DNA from: an uncultured Clostridia bacterium
Lineage (GTDB): Bacteria; Bacillota; Clostridia; Christensenellales; CAG-917
NCBI GenBank assembly: GCA_937881285.1
Contig: CALGEU010000215.1
Location: 1-6,776, forward strand
Direction: 5' to 3'
Length of the DNA: 6,776 bases
The number at the start of each line of letters is the position of its first letter. Position 1 is the first letter of the stretch. Positions 1 to 6,049 of the stretch are shown one piece after another. The translations under genes and the position numbers were made by a program. A model generated the notes under the pieces. That model made no database searches. It was not told the DNA's origin and saw only the letters and a program-made list of their open reading frames with translations.

Positions 1-20
1 GGTTTTATCGGTTGCTTCAA

Positions 21-665
21 TCACCAGATGAAATTTGATTTTGCCATTTCACCGTTGTCGATGAGAATGTCTTGTGCGGTCATAGACTTGTTAACCACTG
101 TGACGAAATACGCCCAGTCAGCGATTTCTTCGACGGTTGCCCATTTGGGTATAAGCGTTTCGTTCATAACGGCGTTCCAAAGCGTCGGGTTGTCGATGAT
201 GTGCGCATTGAGCGGCGTGAGAACTCCGCCCGGCGACAGACTGTTGCTCGTTGCACCGTATTTTGCTATGCGAAGCGCGACGTTTTTCATATACGAAATC
301 ATACCGCCCTTGGAAGCGGAATATTCGGGAAACTCCGCTCCGGAATGTGCGGACGCCGACGCAATGAACAACACGCTTTTTATTCCGTCGTGAAACGCAT
401 ACCTTTCGGTGACCTTTATCGTGCCTTTGAGATTAACGTCGATGTCGTTTGCGTTCTGCACCCCGGCATTGTTGACGAGAATATCGCAATCTGCAATTTC
501 GGGCAACTCGCCGCTGAATATATCTACGACAAAATGCGTGTAGTTTTCGTCTTCTATGCTTTGTGGCAAAACGTCTATGCCGACGACCTGATGTCCTTGC
601 TGCAAAAACTTTTGCGCAATGCCTTTTCCGATGCCACTCGAAGAGCCTGTGGCTATAACTTTCAT
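21..665 (-). CDS. Short-chain dehydrogenase/reductase (SDR), coupled to a queuosine-precursor transporter
   Basis: A complete 214-aa classical SDR, a cytosolic NAD(P)-dependent oxidoreductase with a Rossmann fold. Visible motifs are the TGSSSGIG nucleotide-binding loop (residues 6-13), Asp31 at the end of beta-2 (suggesting NAD(H) over NADP(H)), NNAG (65-68), Asn78, a serine at 103 or 105, the catalytic Tyr115-x-x-x-Lys119 in YSASK, and PGG near 144-146. It is shorter than the usual 245-255 aa, but every catalytic motif is present. The ATG at 665 is chosen because an AAAGGAG site lies 7 nt upstream and translation then begins directly at the first beta strand; an in-frame ATG further upstream (737) lies inside the transporter gene. 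The start overlaps the transporter stop as ATGA, so translation is probably coupled and the gene shares the preQ1-type leader. The substrate is unknown. A role in queuosine-related metabolism is inferred only from co-regulation. Confidence 0.9.
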   Translation of the reverse strand: MKVIATGSSSGIGKGIAQKFLQQGHQVVGIDVLPQSIEDENYTHFVVDIFSGELPEIADCDILVNNAGVQNANDIDVNLKGTIKVTERYAFHDGIKSVLFIASASAHSGAEFPEYSASKGGMISYMKNVALRIAKYGATSNSLSPGGVLTPLNAHIIDNPTLWNAVMNETLIPKWATVEEIADWAYFVTVVNKSMTAQDILIDNGEMAKSNFIW

Positions 666-1417
666 ACCGTTTGCTCCTTTTGCGCGAGAAGTGCGAAATA
701 CGCTTCTCCGACGTTGTCTTTCTTCCACTTTTTGCAAATGAGATATCCAAGATGCGAGAACACGACTTCAAAAAGCAGTTCCGCAACCATACCCGTAAGC
801 GCACAAGTCACGCATTGAAGGGGTGACCAACCGAAGAAGTTGAGCGAGACTATGAACGCAAAAATGAGATTGTCCACAAATTGTCCAACCGCAGTAGAAA
901 CGTAAGTGCGCAACGCAAAAGCGAAGAAATTGTCTTTTTTGTTTTTGAGTGCCTTGCCAACGCTCCAATTTATGAGATTATTGACGAAAGCCGACGCTAT
1001 AAACGCAACCGTGCTCCCGAGAAGAACGTACCACGTTCCGCCGACGGTGTTGTCAAGTGCGGCGTTGATTACGCTTTCGCTTCCTTCGACGTACGATTCG
1101 CCCCAAGTGCCGGGAATTACGGACACTATGAACAAAATGAGCGCGACGACAAGATTGATAAGCACCGCAAACACGGAAATCTGATTTGCCGCTTTCGGGC
1201 CGAAATGTTTTGCCACCACGTCCATGGTGAGAAACGTAGCCCACGAAACGAGAATCCCTGCGTCAAGCGCAAGCCAGTCTACGTTCAGGTCTATGCTTTT
1301 GTTGGCAAGCAGGTTCATCACCACGACAGCCACGACGAATATTGCCACGACGGGCGACGGCACACTGCGCAAAAGCGTTTTGAACTCAAAAAGTTCGTTT
1401 TTGATTTTGTCTTTCAT
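662..1417 (-). CDS. Queuosine-precursor transporter, YhhQ/VUT family (COG1738-like)
   Basis: A 251-aa integral membrane protein with about six hydrophobic segments (roughly residues 22-38, 50-67, 78-102, 128-150, 165-193 and 198-228) and a charged cytoplasmic tail. Family-like signatures are DVVAKHFG (66-73), matching the conserved Asp-containing loop of YhhQ/VUT proteins, and RTYVSTAVGQFVDNLIF (170-186), matching their R-x-x-x-ST-x-x-Q-x-x-D-x-x-IF helix. Characterised members import 7-deazaguanine queuosine precursors such as preQ0 and preQ1, and some may take queuine. The ATG at 1417 has an AAAGGAG site 5 nt upstream (1423-1429); an in-frame upstream ATG at 1459 is rejected because it falls inside the leader terminator. 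The preQ1-like riboswitch upstream supports the substrate class independently. The transported compound itself cannot be read from sequence. Confidence 0.9.
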   Translation of the reverse strand: MKDKIKNELFEFKTLLRSVPSPVVAIFVVAVVVMNLLANKSIDLNVDWLALDAGILVSWATFLTMDVVAKHFGPKAANQISVFAVLINLVVALILFIVSVIPGTWGESYVEGSESVINAALDNTVGGTWYVLLGSTVAFIASAFVNNLINWSVGKALKNKKDNFFAFALRTYVSTAVGQFVDNLIFAFIVSLNFFGWSPLQCVTCALTGMVAELLFEVVFSHLGYLICKKWKKDNVGEAYFALLAQKEQTV

Positions 1418-1431
1418 CTGGTCTCCTTTGC

Positions 1432-1469
1432 AAAAAAAATCGGACGCCTTTGAGAACAAAAGACGTCCG
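1432..1469 (-). terminator. Leader terminator (attenuator) of the transporter/SDR operon
   Basis: In minus-strand RNA, CGGACG (1464-1469) pairs with CGUCCG (1441-1446). The stem continues past one mismatch through CUUU/AAAG, closes a loop, and is followed by one A and eight U (1432-1439). The U-run ends 2 nt before the ribosome site of the transporter, so termination here would silence both downstream genes. The loop contains UUUGUUCU, which can pair with GGAACAAA further upstream, giving an alternative antiterminator fold. Confidence 0.85.
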
Positions 1470-1492
1470 TTTGAAGACCGAGTGTTTGTTCC
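1453..1492 (-). promoter_or_regulatory. Candidate antiterminator pairing
   Basis: GGAACAAA (minus strand, 1485-1492) can pair with UUUGUUCU (1453-1460), giving seven Watson-Crick pairs and one G-U. The 5' strand overlaps the CUAGGA tail of the aptamer and the 3' strand lies in the terminator loop and shoulder. Ligand-bound aptamer (tail occupied) and antiterminator would therefore exclude each other, as expected for a transcriptional OFF switch. This is inferred from pairing only. Confidence 0.6.
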
Positions 1493-1532
1493 TAGTTTTG
1501 TTTATAGACAGGATGGTAACGGCGAACTGTCT
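1490..1532 (-). ncRNA. preQ1-I-like riboswitch aptamer
   Basis: Minus-strand RNA shows a 6-bp P1 stem, AGACAG (1527-1532) with CUGUCU (1506-1511). It encloses a 15-nt loop that begins UUCG and ends ACCAUC, and is followed by an A-rich single strand running into ACUAGGA. A short P1, a UUC...ACC loop and an A-rich tail ending near CUAGGA match the small pseudoknotted preQ1-I class as I know it. The position, between a strong promoter and a terminator hairpin in front of a YhhQ-type transporter, is typical of preQ1 control. The exact P2 pseudoknot pairs were not resolved by eye; GUUC/GAAC and loop CC with tail GG are both possible. Confidence 0.82.
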
Positions 1533-1557
1533 TTTCGCATTCGATTTTTGCAAGCGT

Positions 1558-1586
1558 ATTGTAGCACTTAAAAATGCAAGTGTCAA
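1558..1586 (-). promoter_or_regulatory. Sigma-A promoter of the transporter/SDR operon
   Basis: A perfect -35 TTGACA (1581-1586) and -10 TACAAT (1558-1563) are separated by exactly 17 bp on the minus strand. The predicted transcription start is near 1551, leaving a leader of about 135 nt that begins shortly before the aptamer. With so strong a core promoter, control is probably exerted mainly at the leader. Confidence 0.85.
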
Positions 1587-1595
1587 CGCTTTGCT

Positions 1596-1605
1596 CGCAC
1601 GTGCG
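1596..1605. promoter_or_regulatory. Perfect 10-bp palindrome upstream of the transporter promoter
   Basis: CGCACGTGCG is its own reverse complement and lies 9 bp upstream of the -35 box of the leftward promoter. The position would suit a dimeric regulator, but no protein is known to bind it and a 10-bp palindrome can occur by chance. Confidence 0.25.
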
Positions 1606-1707
1606 CGTACAATATAAAAATACCGCTGCAAGCACATCGGTTTATCAATATAATTATCCGTTTTCCCCGAACGCAAAACGTATTGTGTCAAAACTCTGCC
1701 TATGGCA

Positions 1708-1737
1708 TTTCGTTTCGAGATTTTTCGTTTCGCTATT
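1708..1737. repeat. Two-copy 15-bp tandem repeat upstream of the dipeptidase promoter
   Basis: TTTCGTTTCGAGATT (1708-1722) is followed directly by TTTCGTTTCGCTATT (1723-1737), 13 of 15 positions identical. It ends 14 bp before the -35 box of the rightward promoter. It may be a binding site or simple sequence drift. Confidence 0.5.
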
Positions 1738-1751
1738 TTTGCTTGTATGGA

Positions 1752-1780
1752 TTGATAGTTTTCAAAGACGGTGCTATAAT
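1752..1780 (+). promoter_or_regulatory. Sigma-A promoter of the M20 dipeptidase gene
   Basis: TTGATA (1752-1757) and a perfect TATAAT (1775-1780) are spaced by 17 bp, and TGC just before the -10 gives an extended -10 (TGnTATAAT). The transcription start should be near 1787, leaving a leader of only about 23 nt with room for the ribosome site and no riboswitch. Confidence 0.85.
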
Positions 1781-1809
1781 TTGCTTAATAAACTAAAAGG
1801 AGTATTCTT

Positions 1810-3198
1810 ATGGATATTCAAAAATACTTGCCGCAAATCGTGGAAACGATTCAGAATGCGGTCAGAATAAAAACGGTTCTCGACACGCCCGTTGAAGGCG
1901 GTCCTTTCGGAAAAGGCAACAAAGAATGCCTTGAATACGTGCTTTCGGTTGCCGACAAACTCGGTTTCAAAACGAAAAATCTCGACGGGTATTGCGGATA
2001 TGCCGAAGTCGGCGAAGGCGACGAACTCGTGGGCATAATCGGACATCTCGACGTAGTGCCCGAAGGCGACGGCTGGATTCACCCTGCATATTCGGGCGAA
2101 CTCGTCGACGGCGAAATCTGGGGACGCGGCACGATTGACGACAAAGGCCCTGCTATAATCTCGCTTTTTGCAGTGAAAGCACTCATGGACGACGGTATGA
2201 AATTTTCAAAGCGCGTGCGTGTGATTTTCGGTTGCAACGAAGAAACCGGCTCAAAGTGTGTGGAACACTATCTCGAAGTGGACGACCCTATCTCGTACGG
2301 CGTATCTCCCGACTCCGAATTCCCCGTGATTTTTGCCGAGAAAACAATCAACAACATTGAACTGAAAGGCAAATCGTCTCTCGGAAAAGACGTGAAACTC
2401 GTACGTCTTGACGGTGGCATCGTGATAAACGCAGTGCCCGACATCTGCAAGTTCACTATCGACGCAAACGGCAAAAACGCAGAAGAAATCGCGGCGAAAA
2501 TCGAAAGCAATCTCAAAGCAAACGATATTAAAAGCGAACACAAAATCGACGGCGAAAGAATCGATTTCAGCGTGTTCGGCAAGGCGGCGCACGGCTCGAT
2601 TCCGCAATGCGGCGTGAATGCGATTTCATACTCTCTCGACGCACTCAAAGACGTCGTAAATTGCGATTTCGTCAGAATTTACAACACCTACATCTCAACT
2701 TGCGTACACGGAGAAAAACTCGGTTGCTATGCAAGCGACGAATACGGAGACATTGCCGTCAACGTGGGACTTTGCAAGTTTGAAAACGGCGAATATTCTA
2801 TCAAGATAAATTCTCGTCTTCCATTCTCGACCGACACAAACACTATGTTTAACAGCATAAAAAAGACGTTAAAGTGTGAAAACGGTGTTGAAATCGTGCT
2901 TATGTCAGATTCCGAAGGCTTCAAAATCGACCCGAATTCCAAGATGATTCAAGTGCTTACCAGCGCATATCGCAAAGTCACGGGAGACGTGAAGATCGAG
3001 CCTATTTGCACCCCCGGCGGCACGTATGCGAGAGAATTTTCAAACTGCGTCGCATTCGGGCCTGAGATGAGCGGCTACGGCGAAATGATAATTCACCAAC
3101 CCAACGAGCGCATTTCTCTTGAAGCGATAAAAGCAATATTCGAAATATATCACACCGCGTACGGAGACCTTATAAACGAAGTATCTTTCAAAAAATAA
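1810..3198 (+). CDS. pepV: M20 family metallodipeptidase, PepV/Sapep type
   Basis: A complete 462-aa cytosolic zinc (or manganese) dipeptidase that releases amino acids from dipeptides in peptide catabolism; the PepV family is usually about 465-470 aa. Dinuclear-site residues of the M20 fold are visible: His79 and Asp81 in HLDVVP, Asp110 in GTIDDKGP (bridging ligand), general-base Glu144 with Glu145 in CNEETGS, Asp168 in SPDSEFP and His429 in IIHQPNE. GGTYAREF shortly before that histidine is also typical. The catalytic domain is split by a lid domain (roughly residues 185-380). The ATG at 1810 has AAAGGAG (1796-1802) 7 nt upstream. It is transcribed alone, from its own promoter to its own terminator. 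There is no signal peptide. The family call is firm; beta-Ala-Xaa or broad dipeptide specificity is not decided by the sequence. Confidence 0.95.
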   Translation: MDIQKYLPQIVETIQNAVRIKTVLDTPVEGGPFGKGNKECLEYVLSVADKLGFKTKNLDGYCGYAEVGEGDELVGIIGHLDVVPEGDGWIHPAYSGELVDGEIWGRGTIDDKGPAIISLFAVKALMDDGMKFSKRVRVIFGCNEETGSKCVEHYLEVDDPISYGVSPDSEFPVIFAEKTINNIELKGKSSLGKDVKLVRLDGGIVINAVPDICKFTIDANGKNAEEIAAKIESNLKANDIKSEHKIDGERIDFSVFGKAAHGSIPQCGVNAISYSLDALKDVVNCDFVRIYNTYISTCVHGEKLGCYASDEYGDIAVNVGLCKFENGEYSIKINSRLPFSTDTNTMFNSIKKTLKCENGVEIVLMSDSEGFKIDPNSKMIQVLTSAYRKVTGDVKIEPICTPGGTYAREFSNCVAFGPEMSGYGEMIIHQPNERISLEAIKAIFEIYHTAYGDLINEVSFKK

Positions 3199-3259
3199 TC
3201 ATTGCCGTTTAATGCGACTTTTCCGACATTAAAACAAAAGGCATACAAAACAAAACGAC

Positions 3260-3289
3260 AAAAAGTCCGCTGAACTTGCGGACTTTTTT
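3260..3289. terminator. Strong, probably bidirectional intrinsic terminator
   Basis: AAAAAGTCCGC (3260-3270) and GCGGACTTTTT (3278-3288) form an 11-bp stem with a 7-nt loop. On the plus strand the T-rich side continues into TTCTTTTGTTTTT; on the minus strand TTTTTGTCGTTTTG follows. It lies 61 nt after the dipeptidase stop and 135 nt after the stop of the converging 342-aa gene, so it can end both transcripts. Confidence 0.9.
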
Positions 3290-3401
3290 CTTTTGTTTTT
3301 TAGGCAATATGCGTCGTCATTTCATAAAAGACAACGTTGCCTTGACAGATATTTTTGAAACTTATTGAATTTTCTCTTTGTGCGGTGAAAATCTTCTTCT
3401 T

Positions 3402-3418
3402 GCGAAAAGTCTTTTCGC
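3402..3418. other. Small hairpin just after the 342-aa gene
   Basis: GCGAAAA (3402-3408) and TTTTCGC (3412-3418) form a 7-bp stem with a 3-nt loop, starting 5 nt past the stop codon on the minus strand. No U-run follows in that direction, so it is not a convincing terminator. It may protect the transcript 3' end or have no role. Confidence 0.3.
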
Positions 3419-3423
3419 CGCTT

Positions 3424-4452
3424 TCAGAAATAGCGTTTGCTTGTGCTTTCCTTGCTCTTGAGAGACGAAAGAAGTTTGTCGTAGTAAATGCCGAGATAAT
3501 ACTTCATATTCGGAGACGCTTTGAGCGCATCGACGGCAACGTCGGGAGAAAGCGCGCTGTAAAAGTCGTATGCGATTTGGTATCGTTTGGAATAGTTGTC
3601 GAGTTTATCGCCCGAGTAGCCGTTTTCCTTTTCGTATGCTTGTTGTGCCTTTTCTTTTTCGACTTTTTCTTTCTCCTTTTGAGCAAGATAGTCTGCGATT
3701 TTATCTTCTCTTTCAAGTGCGTACTTGTCGTTTTTCTCTCTCACGTCGTTGTTGTATTTCTCGTATTCTTTGACCGTCTTGTCTCTCTCGTCTTTAAGTT
3801 TTTGAATTCGTTCATGAAGGTCGCTCGCACTCTTTATATCGAGTTCGGAAAGCGCAGTGTCCATTTCCTTTTCAAGTGCGGATATATCCGATTCGATTTT
3901 CGCAACCGTTTCGCCGTAGCCCCTTTCGATTTCGCCTGCCGCACCGACGTGCGCCGTGTCAAGCGCGGATATTTTATCGCTTGCGACGCTTGAGCGAGCC
4001 ATACCGCGTTTTATCGAATCGTTGAGCGAATTTTCACGGAGTTGAGCATAGAGTTTTTCAAGATTTGCATAACTTTCGGCAAGATTTTCTTTTGCGGATT
4101 TTTTGTCACCTTCGAGCGCACTCACCGCTTTTGCATACTTGTCGTCGATTTGGTTTTTCTTGACGCTCGTCTCGTATGCGTTTTCTTTCTTTGCCGCCGC
4201 AATTATATCGTCGTCGCTTCTCTGGGTATACTCGATTTCTTTAAGTCCCGAATCCTTAGGAAAAAGCGAATCGAGATCGGGTTCTTCGTCCTTGGGCAAA
4301 GAGTCGTTGTATTGCTTTTCGAGTTCTTTGAGTTTGTCGACGACGGAATTTTCCGCATCGAGCGCGTCGTTAATTTTGCGTTGTCTCTCTTCTTCAAGTT
4401 GCTTGTCCGTCTTGAACAAGTCCTTGATTTCGTCCCATATAGATGTTGTCAT
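3424..4452 (-). CDS. Charged coiled-coil protein, last gene of phage-like block (possible ejection/internal virion protein)
   Basis: A 342-aa protein I do not recognise as a named family. It is very rich in Lys, Glu, Asp and Ala, with no signal peptide or membrane segment. Predicted helical coiled coil covers roughly residues 15-50, 85-140 and 165-275, broken by a loop containing SIKRGMARSSV (146-156). An acidic Pro-containing linker occupies 51-80, and a more globular Tyr-rich end (280-330) contains YQIAYDFYSALSPDVAVDAL. The start ATG overlaps the stop of the 55-aa gene (ATGA) and has AAGGAG 5 nt upstream. Lying after a connector and a tail propeller, where P22-like phages carry needle and ejection genes, it could be an ejection or internal virion protein. 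A scaffold-like or tail-tip role is equally open. Function is inference from position and helix content. Confidence 0.85.
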   Translation of the reverse strand: MTTSIWDEIKDLFKTDKQLEEERQRKINDALDAENSVVDKLKELEKQYNDSLPKDEEPDLDSLFPKDSGLKEIEYTQRSDDDIIAAAKKENAYETSVKKNQIDDKYAKAVSALEGDKKSAKENLAESYANLEKLYAQLRENSLNDSIKRGMARSSVASDKISALDTAHVGAAGEIERGYGETVAKIESDISALEKEMDTALSELDIKSASDLHERIQKLKDERDKTVKEYEKYNNDVREKNDKYALEREDKIADYLAQKEKEKVEKEKAQQAYEKENGYSGDKLDNYSKRYQIAYDFYSALSPDVAVDALKASPNMKYYLGIYYDKLLSSLKSKESTSKRYF

Positions 4453-4616
4453 ACACTCTCCTTTTTCGTTTCTGCGGTCTGCTCGCCTGCGCCGCCGTTT
4501 TGCGATTGCGTTTTGAGATTTTCAACTTCCGCGCTCAGGTTTTTCGTTTTCTTTTCAAGAACGGACACCCTGATTGAAATCCCTTCGACGTCTGCCAGTA
4601 TTTCGTTTATATTCAT
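4449..4616 (-). CDS. 55-aa coiled-coil micro-protein in phage-like operon
   Basis: A small ORF encoding 55 residues. An N-terminal helix with heptad-like hydrophobics (MNINEILADVEGISIRVSVL, then EKKTKNLSAEVENLK) is followed by a Gly/Gln/Thr-rich disordered tail. It is credible because its ATG overlaps the stop of the propeller gene, its TGA overlaps the ATG of the 342-aa gene, and it fills the gap between them exactly. An AGGGAG site sits 5 nt before the start. The shape resembles short trimeric coiled-coil phage accessory proteins, but no homology can be claimed. Confidence 0.8.
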   Translation of the reverse strand: MNINEILADVEGISIRVSVLEKKTKNLSAEVENLKTQSQNGGAGEQTAETKKESV

Positions 4617-6049
4617 TCCTGCTCCCTTATCACGTCAAGCGAAACGAACAAAGGAGAAACGTATGCGTTCTGCTCTTCCGTTTCCAGTTCGAATCCGATG
4701 ACGCTTCCGCTTTTTTCTATGGCGACAGTCTGCATTTCATCGCTGCCCTTCACCTTGAATTCGTATTTTTTGCCGTCCGCAACAAGCCTTAAAGTCAACG
4801 GATATTTGCTCACGAACGACACGCATCTCACCGTTTTGACGTACGGAGTAGCAACGATGTTTTCAGGGCTTTCGTACGACTTCTTCGTTGCTTGCGAAAA
4901 CACTTTCCCGTTCGTTGCGGCTTGCCCGAGTCTGTTTGCATAGTCTCCGTCGAACGAGAAAACGACGCACGAGCCGTTGTGAACTTTGACGGGACAAACG
5001 CAATTTATTTTGACGTTTGAAAGCAGCGAAATCGACTTCTTTTGCACGTCGTATCTGACAAGAGAATCAACGGCGTTTCCGTTGTCGCCTTTAATCGCAC
5101 AAGCAAGAAAATACTCTCCGTCAAGGTATCCTGCACACGCTCCGTTCTTGTTGAAAAGTTGCGGAAGTTCTTTTCCTATTTGCACCGCGTCGTAGCCGTT
5201 GAAAGCGTAAAGTCCGTCTTCGGCAAGAAAGATTATCGAGTCTCCACACAACACAATCGTATCTTTATATATACGTCCAGTATCGGTAAACATCTTTTTC
5301 AGCACAAAATCGCTTTGATCTCCGTATGCGGTGAGTCGCATGATTCCATACTCTCTGAACACGAAAAGATACCCGGCAAACGACACGACTTTGAGTGCCT
5401 GTCCCAAATCGTCGCAGAAGTTTATATAGCCTGCTTCCGTCAGTGACACGTTCCAGTTGGAAGGGTCGAAATCGTCTGAAAACCACACCTGATTGTTGAC
5501 TCCGTTCACGGTGCCGAACACTCTCTCGTTGTGCACCGCAATCGACGTAAATTTCGGAGCGTTGCCACACACGAGCGCGGTGTCGTCCTTTATAAGATAC
5601 AGTCCGTCGAAAGAAGACGACATCAGCAAAACGTCGTTGCCTTTGTAGTTGTAATTTACCGCGTCGACGTCGCCTGCCATGACGAGAGACGGCACCTGAT
5701 GCCACGAGTCTTCTCCGTACACGTTCGTGTAAAAAAACGTGCCGTCTGACAATCTTGCGACGATTCTGTCTCCGTTGTCGCCGTTTGAAGTTATGCGGCG
5801 GTACAAAAATACTTTTTTCACTTTCTTCCCTGTCGCAAACGGCGGATAGTCGTGCCTGTCCACGCTCGGGAAAGCGTAAAAACCGCTTGCGTTTTCAATG
5901 CCGATGCCGCTTGTGAGCGCGCCTTTTTCGAAAGCAAAATTCACGCAACTTTTTGCATAGGCAGGGTCAAGCACGCTCTCGTCGAGAGAATTTGCCATTC
6001 CCTTGAACCCTACCTGCACTTTCATTTTTCTCACGGGAACGTTTTTCAA
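4613..6049 (-). CDS. Phage tail beta-propeller protein (P22 gp10 / T7 gp12-like)
   Basis: A 478-aa beta-rich protein with repeating blade-like strands. Family-like features are an N-terminal segment resembling the 'N-x-vd-x-gal-x-r-G' opening of podovirus tail hub proteins, VWFSDDFDPSNWN (about 188-200) matching the 'vwfSd..dp..W' hallmark, and a stretch around 221-300 with VVSFAGYLFVFREYGIMRL followed by a 'GLYAFNGYDA' blade. In phage, such proteins attach under the connector to form the tail tube or hub and retain packaged DNA. The chosen start is TTG at 6049: it overlaps the upstream stop as TTGA, in the same geometry as the other junctions, and has AAGGGGG 8 nt upstream. An ATG at 6025 is possible but has only a weak site. 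The longer reading frame to 6481 would overlap the connector gene by over 430 bases. Family call fairly firm; exact role inferred. Confidence 0.85.
   Translation of the reverse strand: MKNVPVRKMKVQVGFKGMANSLDESVLDPAYAKSCVNFAFEKGALTSGIGIENASGFYAFPSVDRHDYPPFATGKKVKKVFLYRRITSNGDNGDRIVARLSDGTFFYTNVYGEDSWHQVPSLVMAGDVDAVNYNYKGNDVLLMSSSFDGLYLIKDDTALVCGNAPKFTSIAVHNERVFGTVNGVNNQVWFSDDFDPSNWNVSLTEAGYINFCDDLGQALKVVSFAGYLFVFREYGIMRLTAYGDQSDFVLKKMFTDTGRIYKDTIVLCGDSIIFLAEDGLYAFNGYDAVQIGKELPQLFNKNGACAGYLDGEYFLACAIKGDNGNAVDSLVRYDVQKKSISLLSNVKINCVCPVKVHNGSCVVFSFDGDYANRLGQAATNGKVFSQATKKSYESPENIVATPYVKTVRCVSFVSKYPLTLRLVADGKKYEFKVKGSDEMQTVAIEKSGSVIGFELETEEQNAYVSPLFVSLDVIREQE

Larger units (their letters stand above)
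1587..1751. other. Intergenic region between divergent promoters
   Basis: About 165 bp separate the -35 boxes of the leftward transporter operon and the rightward dipeptidase. It contains the palindrome CGCACGTGCG (1596-1605), an AT-rich stretch around 1641-1660 and a 15-bp tandem repeat (1708-1737). A second TTGACA-like box on the minus strand (1686-1691) lacks a -10 at usable spacing. No gene or RNA is supported here. Confidence 0.6.
3199..3423. other. Convergent intergenic region between dipeptidase and phage-like block
   Basis: 225 bp between two converging genes. It holds the strong terminator at 3260-3289 and a small hairpin at 3402-3418. No tRNA, integrase-type attachment repeat or convincing small ORF was found. 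A TTGACA at 3342-3347 points rightwards but has only a poor -10 (TTGAAT) at 17 bp and no gene behind it. Confidence 0.6.

Noticed and set aside
72..818. Plus-strand ORF of 248 aa antisense to the SDR
   Set aside because: It is Cys/Arg/Phe-rich with no domain motif, has no ribosome site, and runs across two well-supported genes on the other strand.
881..1453. Plus-strand ORF of 190 aa antisense to the transporter
   Set aside because: Composition is dominated by His, Arg and Lys from reading membrane-protein codons backwards, and the opposite strand is a clear transporter.
1663..1691. Second minus-strand promoter with TTGACA at 1686-1691
   Set aside because: The hexamer at 17-bp spacing is GGGGAA, and the next AT-rich box is more than 25 bp away.
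3402..3418. Terminator for the phage-like block
   Set aside because: The short hairpin has no U-run on the minus strand. The strong hairpin at 3260-3289 is a better end point.
3355..3993. Plus-strand hydrophobic ORF that looks like a membrane protein
   Set aside because: It is the antisense of Lys/Glu codons in the coiled-coil gene, which read as Phe/Leu/Val. The TTGACA at 3342 lacks a good -10 and there is no ribosome site.
4042..4701. Plus-strand ORF of 219 aa rich in Phe and Val
   Set aside because: Same antisense effect, and it crosses three gene junctions on the minus strand that are linked by precise overlaps.
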